Position numbers and translations under genes: made by a program. The notes beneath the pieces were generated by a model. The model saw only the letters and a list, made by a program, of their open reading frames with translations. It was not told the origin of the DNA and ran no database searches. DNA of 64,000 nucleotides from Crossaster papposus (taxonomy: Eukaryota; Echinodermata; Asteroidea; Velatida; Solasteridae). Shown piece by piece: positions 11,247-22,540 of the stretch (the stretch's first letter is position 1; every line of letters begins with the position of its first letter). The stretch is taken from contig JBAIAA010000117.1 of assembly GCA_037893245.1 (NCBI GenBank), forward strand, positions 1,922,001 to 1,986,000, given 5' to 3'.

Positions 11247-11400
11247 ACACATTGTATTACATTGTAGCAAGCGGGCCAACATGTGGCCTGCCATTACTTT
11301 GGAATTTCAATAGGCTGGGGATGGGAATGTCTCTTCGTGGCATACAATTACAACCTATGAAAAAGAGAGATTGTTAGAAAGAAGGACATGATTGGACTGT
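11247..11400 (+). repeat. 154-base direct repeat, copy 1
   Basis: Matches 12105-12258 base for base as far as I can read (offset 858). The copies flank 704 bases without a recognised gene. Ends are ACACATTG and GGACTGT, which are not LTR-like. Confidence 0.9.
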
Positions 11401-11886
11401 TTCTTTTTTATGGGATGGTTTCTTAGTCAAAAGTCAACATTACTGGTCTGGCCGGCTAGTGGAAAGAACAAGGAGAAACCCTGTTAACAATAACAGTGAC
11501 GGCCGGGCGGCGGATGAACTCAGTGAAGAATAGACAGCGGGGAGCTCTTGGAAGTTCGCCGACTTCGTCATCCATGTCTTTATTAATGTAGCCTTCCTGA
11601 AGGGGACAACGAATCTTATTGGTGGTTGGGGCTCGGGTTGTTCCTATGGTTGAACAAACTGCCGTTCATAGACCAATCAAAAAACAATTCTGCAGTTTCA
11701 CTTCAGTCGGCATAATCCTTTGTGATGTGGTTAATAGTAGGCCAGAGCGGCAGGTTCTCTCCACAGCTCCTGATCCCACGGTTAGTAGCCGTTATGTTTC
11801 TTGTAAATAAAATGCGACGCACTTTGTGAGACTATTTCTGTGGTTGTTGGCGCTGAAGTGTTGATTTTTGTTGACGTCACAAATTA

Positions 11887-11912
11887 ATCGCGATATCATC
11901 GAATATCGCGAT
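11887..11912. repeat. Perfect 10-bp hairpin with CG-rich arms
   Basis: ATCGCGATAT (11887-11896) faces ATATCGCGAT (11903-11912) across a six-base loop. Further CGATATATCG and TATCGCG motifs follow to 11955. No function is assigned. Confidence 0.75.
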
Positions 11913-12104
11913 ATATTTTTGACGATATATCGTGAATGAAAAAAAGCGGTATCGCGTTCACAGTGATATCACCTGTTTTTCATTATCTGGACTCGGTAGT
12001 ACTGGCATGGTACTGGATCGTGGACTTGATTTAGTTAACAATTTGGCATAATCCATGTAACGTCTGGTGTTTTTTCATTTCGGTCCATTTATTGATAAAA
12101 TGAG

Positions 12105-12258
12105 ACACATTGTATTACATTGTAGCAAGCGGGCCAACATGTGGCCTGCCATTACTTTGGAATTTCAATAGGCTGGGGATGGGAATGTCTCTTCGTGGCA
12201 TACAATTACAACCTATGAAAAAGAGAGATTGTTAGAAAGAAGGACATGATTGGACTGT
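12105..12258 (+). repeat. 154-base direct repeat, copy 2
   Basis: Second copy of 11247-11400. The pair could be the terminal repeats of a small unknown element, or the trace of a duplication or rearrangement. Confidence 0.9.
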
Positions 12259-13254
12259 GAGCTTTGCGCAGTTTTGGGTTACTATTTCAGTATGCTCTAC
12301 CGAATAGAATCATCAGACAGTGTATATCAGCTACGATGCCTTGTTTGCAGGGGGCGCATGAAGCCGTGCACGGCAGGTGGAATCAGAAAATGGGACTCAA
12401 TTTTTATGATTCAAAGATTAGCATTAACAAAAACCTCACAAAGTCCTCAAAATATGTGTAACTATTGTAATTAAGAATTGAACAACTGTTTCTTTGTTTC
12501 ATTTCTATAACTGTTTGTCAGCAACCGACAACCAATACGGCCCGAGGGCGAAGCCTATTGTCCTATTTCTAGCGCTCCATTATTTTGCACGAATAGAGCG
12601 TTATAGACAATGCACCCAACGCAATCGTTTCAGATGAAATGAACCGAGAAAAGCTTCCCAACCTTTCCAGTGGTATACGTATATTTCAGCACAGAGCTTT
12701 GTTTGTGGCTACACACAAAATAGTCAAATTCAATGAGTTCTATTAATTCTTACGCCAAGTTACGTGAGGCGATTTGTTGTGCTTCTCTACAAAGAACAAT
12801 ACGCTCCCTTCGTGCAAAATAATAAAGCGGTATGATAGTAGGGAATGGGGTGTAATTGTTGTTAATAAGTGCATATTTACATTTGTGCAAATAGTAGCAA
12901 ATTGTTGGCCCAACCATCGGGTACACATAGCAGACAGAGCACAGCATTGTGCTTGATAAACACGTCATGGTGGTTTTGGCAACTTAAGTCAATAAATCCC
13001 TTGCATTTTGTTTGGGAATTATTGCATAACATATATGGCACGTGCGATACATGGTGGGGTACTGTCTTATAAATGTTATTGTTCTTTGATTATAGGAAAG
13101 AACAATAATAGGTGCAAATTGAGAAAGGAATTGTAAAAATAAAGCAACCGCGTAACTACAGGGTGACCCCAAACCGCATTTTTGTTCTAGAAAGATTCTC
13201 TATAGTTTGGCCTCGGGATAGTGGAAGTATGCTTGTCCGTGTTTTTTGTTACTT
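12259..13254. other. No gene; one dispersed repeat and one small hairpin
   Basis: About 12731-12830 resembles 14742-14850: both carry CCAAGTTAC.TGA.GCGATTTGTT and then ACAAAGAACAAT. A small hairpin pairs ATTGTTCTTT at 13078-13087 with AAAGAACAAT at 13097-13106. TACAGGGTGACCCC near 13157 resembles the end of a mariner-type inverted repeat but has no convincing partner. Confidence 0.5.
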
Positions 13255-14386
13255 ACCACCCTGTAATAGAGGCTGAATTTGTAGAGGGTGTTGGAACTTT
13301 GGGTGAACCATTTTTTAAGGGTACACCTAATAACCACTGATATATTGTTTGTGTACAATTCAAGATGTTTTTACAAAAATATAACGGGAAATGCCACACG
13401 GGGAAAATGCGCGTAGAGCGATGTAAGTTTGATGTCACCATAATCAACAAAATTCACCGAAGTTGAAATGTGTTCAACTTTTGCGGATTCGCAGCGAGAA
13501 AACCCGCACTGACGTCACAAATTTGAGTTCTCGTTCGCTTTCGGTTTTAACGGTTTCTGTTATTCAGTGTGTGCTGATCCGAAGTGAATAGGAAACTCGT
13601 GGTGAACAATTACATCCCACTTTCACAATTTGTGATGGGGGTTGTCATTTTTTATATGACATATAAGGTGCAGAACAAAAGCAGTAGGATGCCCATGCTC
13701 TTCAATCGTTGGTCCAAAGGCTAGTAAAGTCCTATTTCGGTCCGTTTTTTATATTATTATTGACCACCCTGTAATAGAGGCTGAATTTGTAGAGGGTGTT
13801 GGAACTTTAGGTGAACCATTTTTTAAGGGTACACCGAATAACCACTGATATATTGTTTGTGTACAATTCAAGATGTTTATACAAAACTATAACGGGAAAT
13901 GCCACGCGGGGAAAACGCGCGTACAGCGATGTAAGTTTGATGTCACCATAATCAACGAAATTCACCGAAGTTGAAATGTGTTCAACTTTTGCGGATTCGC
14001 AGCAAGAAAACCCGCCCTGACGTCACACATTTGAGTTCTCGTTCACTTTCGGTTTTAACGGTTTCCGTTATTCAATGTGTGCTGATATTTGGGCATGAAG
14101 CCGTTTCACACTGCTTGTGGGCCCTGTTATTCTGCGTATGTCGACTTTATTGATGGCTTTTGTCGGTTAGAAATTGCAGTCAAAACGTCTAAAAAATTGA
14201 AATTAATTAGCGTAGTGTTAGATCCGAAGTGAATAAGAAACTCGTGGTGAACACTTACATCCCACTGCCACAATAAGTGATGGGTCGTCATTGTATATAT
14301 GACATATAAGGTGCAGAACAAACGCAGCAGGATGCCCATGTTCTTTAATCGTTGGTCCAAAAGCTGGTTAAGTCCTACCTCGGATC
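13255..14386 (+). repeat. Tandem pair of about 508-base non-coding units
   Basis: Copy 1 runs about 13255-13762 and copy 2 about 13763-14386; both begin ACCACCCTGTAATAGAGG. They differ by scattered substitutions. Copy 2 carries about 134 extra bases (about 14088-14221) bounded by GAT on both sides, so copy 1 may have lost them through a 3-base microhomology. Confidence 0.88.
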
Positions 14387-16106
14387 ATTCCTCAAAGAAA
14401 ACTTACGGTTCCTAAACTCTTGCCTGGATCGTACTGTACATTGCATTAATTGTTTCCTGTACAATTTCATTTACTGGCTGTTCGTTCGTTCGCAACGCGT
14501 ATCCTTTTAAACTAAATAAACAAATAAATGAAAAAGAACTTCTGTCGCCTGTGGCGTTTTCTCTCTCTTCTATATAGTCAGGGCGTGATATCATGTCATC
14601 TATTATACCCACCATAAACGTTGACGCGTGTTTAGACGTCAGCCGTGGAACTACACACAAGACTAGGAACAATAGTATGCGGTAAAACCTATACAGAATA
14701 TTTGCAAGCCCAGCTGGAAAGCAGCCTTTTAAGAATTCACTGAGTTCATTTAATCCTTACACAAATCGCTTGCTTCGCCAAGTTACATGACGCGATTTGT
14801 TATGCTATACATTTGTACAAAGAACAATGCGCCCCATTCGTATAATTATAAGGCAGAAGGAAAATCTGGTGTTTTTTTACGACGCCACCAAATGTTCATC
14901 TGGCGGTAAAAGCATATGCTTGCGGTGCAGTATCTGGAAGAATGGTCCCATCACTTTAACCAGTTTGCGCCGGGATTATTTTAACATCGCCGAGCCCACG
15001 GGCGGGATTATTTTTAACGAAACTCGATCCGAAGCGGGTTCAGGCTGATAGTGCCGGGAAGCACACCCACGCATTTCCGGCCTTGCTCGCTGCTGACATA
15101 CATTTCCGAACTTGAACTTGGCGTGTTTATGCGTCATCCGTTTTGAATTTGGGAAAATGTCTGCGTTTATATACGTCATCCGGCGCGAACTTGTTGTTAA
15201 AAGCCACAATGGTGATGCAAGGAGTGGGAACTGTCTCAGCAATAGTAAACCGAGTAATTTCAAATGTTTATACTGCCTTTAGGTTTAGTCGACGTTGATA
15301 TTTTCCGACTTAATAAAAGGGAGTTAAAAATATAATATATTTCCGAGGCCCGTGTAATGTATGTTTTCTACGTCAATTTCGGCAGATAAGCAGCCAATAA
15401 TTATGTTGCCTCCCCAGTTGCTACTTTGTTTCAAATTAAGAATTTTCGGGTATGTGAATTTATTTAGCATCATATTCAATTTAGCATACACGATCGACGC
15501 TTTTTACTCTTCGTTTCGTATAATGCACATCCAGTGTTGGTACGACTGAAGATTTTTACTAAAATGTGATTTTTATTTTCCTAAACGGGCAATCAATTTC
15601 GCAAAATGAGAATTCAAACAAGCGCGAGAAAGATATAAAACAAATATATGGATTTGTAGACTTATTTTTGCTTCTTGTGTTTATGTACGCTCCTCACATA
15701 TTGGTTGTTTTAGTCATACTTTGTTTTGTTTATTTTCTGATTACATTTTTGTTTTTTGACATGTGCTTATTCTGTAATTTGTTTTATATCAATCAATTTA
15801 CAAATTATTTTAAATAGTTTAGTCTGATGTACCGCTTGACTCAACTGGACTTATGCTGTGTGTCCTGATTCAGGCACATTTAAAATGCAAAAGACATTCA
15901 AGAAATGGTAAAAAGGCGAACATCAGAATGCTTATGTTACGACAGCTTATTCCCTTTCATTTATCTCGACAACATCAATACACTGAGTATACGCCGCCAC
16001 GACTTGCGAAAGCCAGGCCTACATGTATGTAGTCAGGCCGGAGCCAGGTATGCATACATTCCAATTGTTTGTGGGACCAATTGTTTGATGGGCCCGCTTG
16101 TACTCT
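14387..16106. other. No gene recognised
   Basis: Mostly AT-rich, with a more GC-rich patch at about 14930-15200. Open frames are short and have random composition. The stretch near 14742-14850 is the dispersed repeat also seen near 12731. Confidence 0.45.
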
Positions 16107-16189
16107 TCTTCCCCACGCGAGTACAACGCGTGGGATTTAATATGTGTAAGCACGCTATAAAATCCCACGCGTTGTACTCGCGTGAAGAA
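16107..16189. repeat. Near-perfect 30-bp hairpin
   Basis: The left arm at 16107-16138 contains CACGCGAGTACAACGCGTGG and the right arm at 16160-16189 is its complement with two bases missing; the loop is about 21 bases. The arms are rich in CG. It could be the core of a foldback element or a structured RNA. Confidence 0.85.
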
Positions 16190-16907
16190 TCAATAATACA
16201 TCTAGGGCCTATAGTACATTTTGACGCCACTGACAGGACAGGCACAATTTCTGCGGACAATTCGTATAGAATTAAATTATTGGGTCAATAAATATAATTA
16301 TTAGAACTGCTACAGCTACATGTAACTACGCGACAGTTTATACTCGGCATTTAAATACCACGTTCTGTCCGCGTACTAAACGTGTTCAAACCTTGCTTGT
16401 TGAAATAGAGAGGCCAGTTTCGTCGGCGCGAACACGAACTTGTAGGCCGGTTCGTTGGCGCAAATACGAACTTGTGACGTTGTCGCAATTTTGCGCTGTG
16501 AATTCGCAAACGTTTTATAGGAAACTTAAAAACTCACCCCAGGGGAATATCTGTGATGTCAAATTCAGTTCGCGCACGTAAAGGCGGGTTCATACATGTA
16601 CTTTCACGCGAAACTGAATAACATTTCATGATGTCAACAGTTTCATTGTGGCGTTCTCCGTGCCTTGACGTATTCGCTTTGTAATGACATTGAATTATTA
16701 AAAGCGATGCGAATTTGAGGTCGGGAAGCTGCGAATACAAAAAAAGCTTTCAACTATTGCGAATTCGCAGCTCGAAAATTCTCCCCTAACAAATGTATTT
16801 TGTGTTGTCATTGCAGAGTAGCTATACCTCTTATAAAACAGTAATTATATTTTATTTTAAAGGCATGTTGAAATACTGTAAAAGACAGTTTTGTATTATA
16901 GAGTTAA
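16190..16907. other. No gene recognised
   Basis: AT-rich DNA with some TTCGCAGCTCG- and GCGAATTCGCAG-like motifs (16735-16775) that resemble the TTGCGGATTCGCAGC stretch in the 13.3-14.0 kb units. No open frame is convincing. Confidence 0.4.
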
Positions 16908-17276
16908 AGGTAAGATACACCATTGGTAATTGCTTGAATTATCATGATGGGTACATTTGGGGGGTTGTATCTTATAGTAAATATCGTTTAACTTACCTGT
17001 CCGAAGTTTTACAACCATGGATGCCGAGAAAAGCACGAAAAACAGCGATTGTTTTCAACCGGCGTCAAGCAGTTATTCTTATGTTATCTTTGTTTTTTCG
17101 CGATCGCCGTCGGGCGATCGCCAAATTTTCTTTATAAAAATAAATTGTTCGGAATAATTAGAGGATATCTAGCGCAATTATTTTGCTAGATGCCTAGAAT
17201 CATTATTTACTTTCAAATGAGTAAGATATTTCTTAATAGTTCGGTAGTAAATATCTGCAAATGGTGTATTCTACCT
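16908..17276 (+). mobile_element. MITE with TTAA flanks (piggyBac-like), copy 1
   Basis: Begins AGGTAAGATACACCATTGG after TTAA (16904-16907) and ends AATGGTGTATTCTACCT before TTAA (17277-17280). The inverted ends plus TTAA on both sides fit a non-autonomous element moved by a piggyBac-type transposase. It holds a short CG-rich palindrome, GCGATCGCC..GGGCGATCGC, near 17100. No coding sequence. Confidence 0.65.
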
Positions 17277-17280
17277 TTAA

Positions 17281-17610
17281 AGGTAGGATACACCATTTGC
17301 AGATATTGAAAAAAATTACTACCGAATTAATAAAAAATATCTTACTCATATGAAAGTAAATAATGATTCTAGGCATCCAGCAAAATGATTGCGCTATATA
17401 TCCTGTAATTATTCGCGAAAAAAACACAAATAACATACAAATAACTGCTCAACGCCGGTTGAAAACAAACGCTATTTTTTGTGCTTTTCTTGACATCCAT
17501 GATTGTAAAACTTCGGACAGGTCAGTAAAACCATATTTACTATAAAATACAACCCCCCAAATCTACCCATTCATGACAATTCAAGCAATTACCAATGGTG
17601 TATAATACCC
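17281..17610 (-). mobile_element. MITE with TTAA flank, copy 2, inverted
   Basis: Begins AGGTAGGATACACCATTTGC directly after the shared TTAA and ends GGTGTATAATACCC near 17610. It is the diverged reverse complement of copy 1 along its whole length, so the pair forms one inverted repeat of about 700 bases centred at 17278. The far TTAA is not preserved. Confidence 0.65.
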
Positions 17611-19924
17611 TCTATCTGTCAGCTTTGTTTTTATGAGTGAGCTGTGAGTGAGTATAAACCGGCGATTCCAACGGTTGGACGTCCTCTGAAATTATAAAGG
17701 CTAAATCCATTCCCATATTGAATATGAGACGGCAACTATGCCAGGTTTTATAGAAATTAAAAATATATATAAAATAAAATAAACCGCTGGCGTCTGGATA
17801 CTGGTAACAAAATCGGCCGAGTACACGTGCTCGTCCCTAAATCTAAGTGTGCCACGTCAGGGAATATCAAGAGCAAAAGCAACTTAACTTAAACACTTAC
17901 ACAAATCTTTAGAGCAATATGAAACAGTCTCAAATAAAAAAATTAGCCTATTTCAAAGATTATTATTGTCAATTAGAAGTTAAAGAAAAGATGTAGGTAC
18001 ATGTAACATATTTATGTATAGGCAGAAACTGAACATAAATATTTACAAGCATATACTGTACGTCGCATGGTTTCCTTGACAACAGTGTTGCTATGCAACC
18101 ATCATTGTTTTTCGTGGCCCTATTTGGGCCTTTATTAGCATCTTCAGACCAATAAATCTCATTGGTGCTAGAATTCATTTCCATGACAATCTGCCTTCTG
18201 GCACCAAGTTCCCACGGTCATTACTTGGCGATGGGCGAATAAGTTTCACGCACAAAGCATCGGTTGAAGTTGTGGACGGCTGTTAGCTGTGCAAGTAGTG
18301 GACCTGATCGTAACTGCAGGCGCTGGGCTGCTCGTCAATGTTCCTATACATGGAGGTCTGCAAGCGCAGTAAACTCACTAAATTACTTTGTCGACTGGTA
18401 AAATAATTTGAGCAAACAAATATATATATTGACCCTATTTTATTTGATTTTAGACAATATTTCGAGAGATACCTTTCCTACCTGATTTTCCAGCATTGAC
18501 CTTAAATTGACCATTAACACAATGTCGCCATGCGTGTTTTTTTCTAATTACATGTATCCTAAAACGTGTGAATGTTCACCATCATCGTTTTCACCCCAAA
18601 ATTAATAATTCCTTGCCATTCTATAATTATAAAATAAATATTTATTCTTGAAATTCCTTTAAACATTATTAAACAATGGATGTTCACAAAGTCATGTGCA
18701 TACTTTCATTCACATCGTGCGCATGTAAACAATTATTATATTCGTCAGACAATCCTTATAGATATCGCCCCGGGAACACCGTGGAGGAAGGATGAAGCCA
18801 CTGTTGATTATCCTTCCAGAGGCCTGCTACATTGTCAAAGAAATAATTCAGCTGCTTTAATTTAGCAACTTGGAGAGGAAACTTCTGTTCTTGAAGTTCA
18901 GGTGTCCACACAAGAAATTGTGCTTTTATGCGTCTGCAGTCTCAGAGTACTCATACAAAAACCGTCGTCGTGTTTCCCGTTGCTACATTGTAGCAATCCC
19001 GCTTGAATTATTGCGTGCCAGTGGGGATGTTCCGAGGCCGTTTTCCAAACCCCAGCTTCGTCTCCGTTTTGGCTTAGTTTATGTAGTGATGGAGCCTCAG
19101 CTGTTGTTTGGAGAAACGGCCCGCACGCTTTCGCTAGTGGGGAAGTCCCCCGAGTCGTGCAATGACATCAGGCGTAGGTTGCGTGGTAGGTTGCGTGCTA
19201 TAGGCCCGCGGGGAATTCCAAATCGTATATGGCTGTTTATATCGCGTGTGAAGTTGGTCCTTTTTTAGTTTAGCAGTTTGAAACATGAAGATGCATAGAA
19301 TATGCAAGATAAAGGTATCAGATAAAATAAGAGATCCTTATCTTCTTAAATGATGGAAACTTTAAGAAAAATAGGTGATCAGTTTTGCAATATTAATCAG
19401 TTGAGATAATTTTCTGTTCGTAAAAAAAAAGAGAAAAAAACAATGCAAATTCCCCCATTTTGTGAAACGGGTAGTGTTCATGATCCTTTGTGAAATCGCA
19501 AAACTCACTTAAGCATAACATATCGAATAATAGACAATTTTTCGAAAATGTTATGAAATGATTTTCATATCGCTATTTTAGTTATTAATAAATTATTACA
19601 GCCCCAAAAATATTTCAAATAGGAAAATTCATATCATGAGAAAATAGCGGCCGCTACGAGCAAACACAACATTTCTTACTTGAGGGCACAAGTCCTGGCA
19701 CCCAGTCCACTTGGACCCTTATTTATATTATATCATTTAAATAATAAGAGGATACCTGAATAGCTGGAATGGTCACAACTAATAATCAGTCCTATAATAC
19801 GTTTGAGGCCATAAAGCTTCAAATAATTTATCCCCGCGGGACAGTTTGCAAGGCTTTGACGGAACTAGAGTTTGGTCAATTCAGGTCACTCCCTTGTTTT
19901 CGGATTGATTTATGGATATGAACT
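17611..19924. other. No gene recognised over about 2.3 kb
   Basis: AT-rich DNA. A 132-codon open frame at 18870-19268 lies in a locally GC-richer patch (about 18960-19260) but shows no family motif, and I do not support it as a gene. A run of A and AAAAAGAG lies near 19425. Confidence 0.4.
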
Positions 19925-19944
19925 AGTTCTAATTGAACTAATTG

Positions 19945-20225
19945 GATCTAATTAGTTCGAGTTGGATTCAATTGGAAGTTGAGTTGAATCTAATTGGTTT
20001 GAATTGGGTCCAATTGGAATTTGAGTTGGATCCAATTGGTTTGAATTGGGTCCAATTCGAAGTTGAGTTGGATCTAATTGGTTTGAATTGGTTTGAATTG
20101 GGCCCAATTGGAAGTTGAGTTGGATTCAATTGGTCTGAATTGGGTCCAATTGGAGTTTGAGTTGGATCTAATTGGTTAGAATTGGTTTGAATTGGGTCCA
20201 ATTGGAAGTTGAGTTTGATTCAATG
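19945..20225 (+). repeat. 42-base minisatellite
   Basis: About six to seven copies of a 42-base unit built from GAGTTGGAT..AATTGG and TTTGAATTGGGTCCAATTGG, with some copies carrying 12 extra bases. Because 42 and 54 are multiples of three, the minus strand stays open across it (a 14-residue repeat, TSNWTQFKPI type). There is no sign that this is translated. Confidence 0.85.
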
Positions 20226-20407
20226 GGGGACTTTTGGCGATCTCTGCCATTAGAGGGCAGCAGACCTACCAGGTAATGTTCAACCGCGCGAAAAACAACA
20301 ACTTCAACTTTGCCCCGGCGGGATATCGTCTGCTCATCATCCCGGTACCGCGTGCACCGGACTCGCAAAAGTAGAGCTTAGCTAAAATTCCGAAATAATT
20401 ATCAGTC

Positions 20408-20532
20408 ATGTCGTTGCCAAGCACAAGCAAAGCTAATGTGGACTATGGCTCCAAGTCTCTTCAGGATCTTCGAGCAGAACTCCGCAAGAGAAAAGCGAAA
20501 TTGTCTGGTAGAAAACTTGAACTTGTCACCAG
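20408..20532 (+). pseudogene. Exon 1 of module A YqaJ gene: SAP domain
   Basis: The ATG at 20408 opens 42 codons that end at a splice donor (CAG then GTTTGT at 20533). Residues 17-42 form a SAP motif, SLQDLRAELRKRKAKLSG, a two-helix DNA-binding fold. The exon ends in phase 2 with AG; exon 2 starts with A, which together give R and the junction LVTR-LESYDRNFNF. That reads as one continuous protein of a family I recognise. The intron is 5.0 kb and full of later insertions. An ATG start fits because the SAP domain is normally at the very N-terminus. The gene as a whole is broken further on. Confidence 0.78.
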
Positions 20533-20548
20533 GTTTGTAAACATAAGA

Positions 20549-20695
20549 AATGCCATTTCTTTTCGGTATCGAACGATAGGTGGGCTCAATAGAGCCGTTA
20601 CATAACGTTTTCGTTACGCCCCAATGCTCTTAGCTTATAAAAGCGGGCGTTGCATTCAATGCCTTTCTTCTCGGTCTAAGCATTCGAACCTCGCT
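20549..20695 (+). promoter_or_regulatory. 147-base LINE 5' region with TATA box, copy 1
   Basis: Identical by eye to 23940-24086. It has TATAAAAG at 20636-20643, then a pyrimidine-rich CCTTTCTTCTC stretch about 25 bases on, as expected around a pol II start. GCTCAATAGAGC is a short inverted repeat upstream. It probably drives the element's RNA. Confidence 0.6.
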
Positions 20696-20774
20696 CACCA
20701 TCCGCAGTGTCTGTTGCAACTACCTACCTGGTGTGGGGTTTTAAGACCAAAACCCCACACTCAACAACTTCAAC

Positions 20775-21170
20775 ATGGACCTGAAGCGGGATCTGACGGC
20801 GTTCCTCCATCTAGAGGAAAACTGTAGCTACGCGATGGTATGTAATGTCATCGGCAAGACGATGGGTGAAGACGGTGTGGCGTGCGTACAGCAGCTTTCC
20901 GATCTACGATGGTGTGTGACGGCCAAGAACACAGAAGCGCGTGACAAGCTCACAGACAACGGGCTTATCATCAATGAGCGAGTGGTTGAAATCGTCCCTG
21001 CCTATAAAAAAGTGTTTTTTGTGAAGATTAAGAACGCCCCCTTTGAGTTAGAAGACAGAGCCATCATCACAGCGCTATCCAACTACGGGACCGTCCATGG
21101 CATCCGGCGTGGGCACTGGCAGTTACACCCCTGTGGCAGAACGGTGATCGTCACGCCAGAATGGAACTGA
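20775..21170 (+). pseudogene. LINE ORF1, N-terminal half (RRM-like)
   Basis: The ATG at 20775 opens 131 codons. The C-terminal part reads VFFVKIKNAPFELEDRAI followed by ALSNYGTVHGIRRG, the shape of an RNA-recognition motif seen in many LINE ORF1 proteins. The frame stops at 21170 while the natural continuation, MELKRDIPSYLRIGGF, is in another frame beginning at 21161. One frameshift at about 21145-21165 therefore splits the ORF1 of this copy. Such proteins bind the LINE RNA as a chaperone. No close named family is claimed. Confidence 0.65.
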
Positions 21171-21761
21171 AGCGGGATATCCCATCCTATCTACGCATCG
21201 GTGGGTTCCAGCTAACCATCCAATACCCTGGTCAGCCGGAGACGTGCCGGCGGTGCGGTGGACCGGGACACAAGGCAGCCCAATGCCCCACCATGGCCTG
21301 CTTTAACTGCGGCGATCTTGGGCACCGCATCGCCGAGTGTAAACAACCGCTCCGCTGTCGGCAGTGCGGCAGGGAGGGACATACGTCGCGCGGGTGCAAG
21401 AACTCCTACGCCAACCAAGTGAGAAAACCGCACCAAGACACCCCCAATGCGACACCACTAGCAACGATGTCTTTCCCCCCGCCTGCCGGAGGTAAAGCAG
21501 GTCGATCTGACACCCCTACGCTGGTCATCCCACCCGGCGAGACAAACGCCAGGGCCTCTGCAAAGGATGCAACTGTAAAAAAAACTGCTGAGGAGGCGGG
21601 AAAAGCAGCTAGGGAGAAAGCCAAACGTATCCGTAAGGACATAAAGGTAGCTATAAAGCAGAAGGACTATAATCTACTCAAAAACTCTATCGAGGAATTT
21701 AAGAAAGCCAAGCTAGCTGACACGGAAGAAGAACCTAGGACCCCAAGTGAGCACCGATCTA

Positions 21762-21872
21762 CCAAGTCGCCCGACCTCCACGCCGCCAAGTCGCCCGACC
21801 TCCACGCCGCCAAGTCGCCCGACCTCCACGCCGCCAAGTCGCCCAACCTCCACGCCGCCAAGTCGCCCCACC
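21762..21872 (+). repeat. 24-base coding minisatellite
   Basis: Four to five copies of AAGTCGCCCGACCTCCACGC plus GCC, keeping the ORF1 frame. Confidence 0.88.
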
Positions 21873-22009
21873 GTCACACCGCTGCCATTTCGCGCACGCT
21901 GGAGTGTGCAAAAACGGTTGGAACATCTAACCCCTTCGACGGGCTGGAGGACAAACTGGCCCAGGAAGCGGCTGAGGTGTTCCACGGCAAATCTGAGGCC
22001 ACAGATGGG

Positions 22010-22120
22010 GACTCGGGTTCGGACTCGGGTTCGGACTCGGGTTCGGACTCGGGTTCGGACTCGGGTTCGGACTCGGGTACGGACTCGGGTTCGGACTCGG
22101 GTTCGGACTCCGGGTCCAAC
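22010..22120 (+). repeat. 12-base coding repeat (GACTCGGGTTCG)n
   Basis: About nine copies encode an alternating SGSD tract in ORF1; the array ends with a CCGGGTCC variant. Confidence 0.9.
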
Positions 22121-22211
22121 ACGTCAGTCGTCTCCGTCGCCAGCGCGGCCAGCATTACCAGTACCGCGAGTAGTAAACGGGGGCACTCCCCGGACGAGTA
22201 CGACAGAAGGT

Positions 22212-22540
22212 GGACAATCAAAGAAGGGAAAACGAGAAAGAACTGAACTGTTATCTTGTAAGGTGGTCAATCAAAGAAGAGAAAACGAGAAAGAACTGAA
22301 CTGTTATCTTGTTCAAATAGTTTTCTGGGTGGTGGGTAAAGTTTAAGTTAGTTTTCTGGGTGGTGGGTAAAGTTTAAGTAAAGCAGATAAGTTGTTTTTT
22401 TGCGAAAGAGATTATGTTTTGTTTTTTGTTGGTGGTGGGTATAGAGTTTTCTACCTAAAGTCAGTTTTTCTGAATAGTTTACTTGGTGGTGGGTACAGTT
22501 TAAGTAAAGCAGATAAGGTGATTTTCGTGAACGTTTTAAT
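22212..22540 (+). repeat. 3' region with short tandem duplications
   Basis: The stretch around the ORF1 stop (AAGAACTGAACTGTTATCTT) is repeated once by 22310. TTCTGGGTGGTGGGTAAAGT then occurs twice, and a diverged third copy lies near 22480. Confidence 0.8.

Larger units (their letters stand above)
21161..22246 (+). pseudogene. LINE ORF1, C-terminal half with three CCHC knuckles
   Basis: 361 codons. Three zinc knuckles lie at residues 29-42, 47-60 and 66-79 (CRRCGGPGHKAAQC, CFNCGDLGHRIAEC, CRQCGREGHTSRGC), all C-x2-C-x4-H-x4-C. An A- and K-rich helical stretch follows, then a five-fold 8-residue repeat of the AAKSPDLH type and a long SGSD run. The arrangement is typical of ORF1 proteins of I, Jockey and Tx1-group LINEs; the absence of a protease or capsid region argues against a retroviral gag. 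The upstream half is in another frame, so the protein is broken in this copy. Confidence 0.7.

Noticed and set aside
13150-13775. Mariner-type MITE between TACAGGGTG (about 13157) and CACCCTGTA (about 13770)
   Set aside because: The inverted match is only about nine bases and the right end lies inside the tandem repeat unit, so it is probably coincidental.
18870-19268. 132-codon frame in a GC-richer patch
   Set aside because: No family motif, no splice context, and composition alone can account for it.
19968-20201. Minus-strand frame with a 14-residue repeat (TSNWTQFKPI type)
   Set aside because: It is the minisatellite read in a frame kept open by unit length.
20680-20695. B-box-like GGTTCGAATGC (minus strand) suggesting a tRNA-derived SINE
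   Set aside because: No A box or tRNA fold lies at the right distance, and a TATA box on the plus strand explains the region better.
21762-22120. CRISPR-like repeats
   Set aside because: Units are contiguous with no spacers and encode the ORF1 tail; the genome is eukaryotic.
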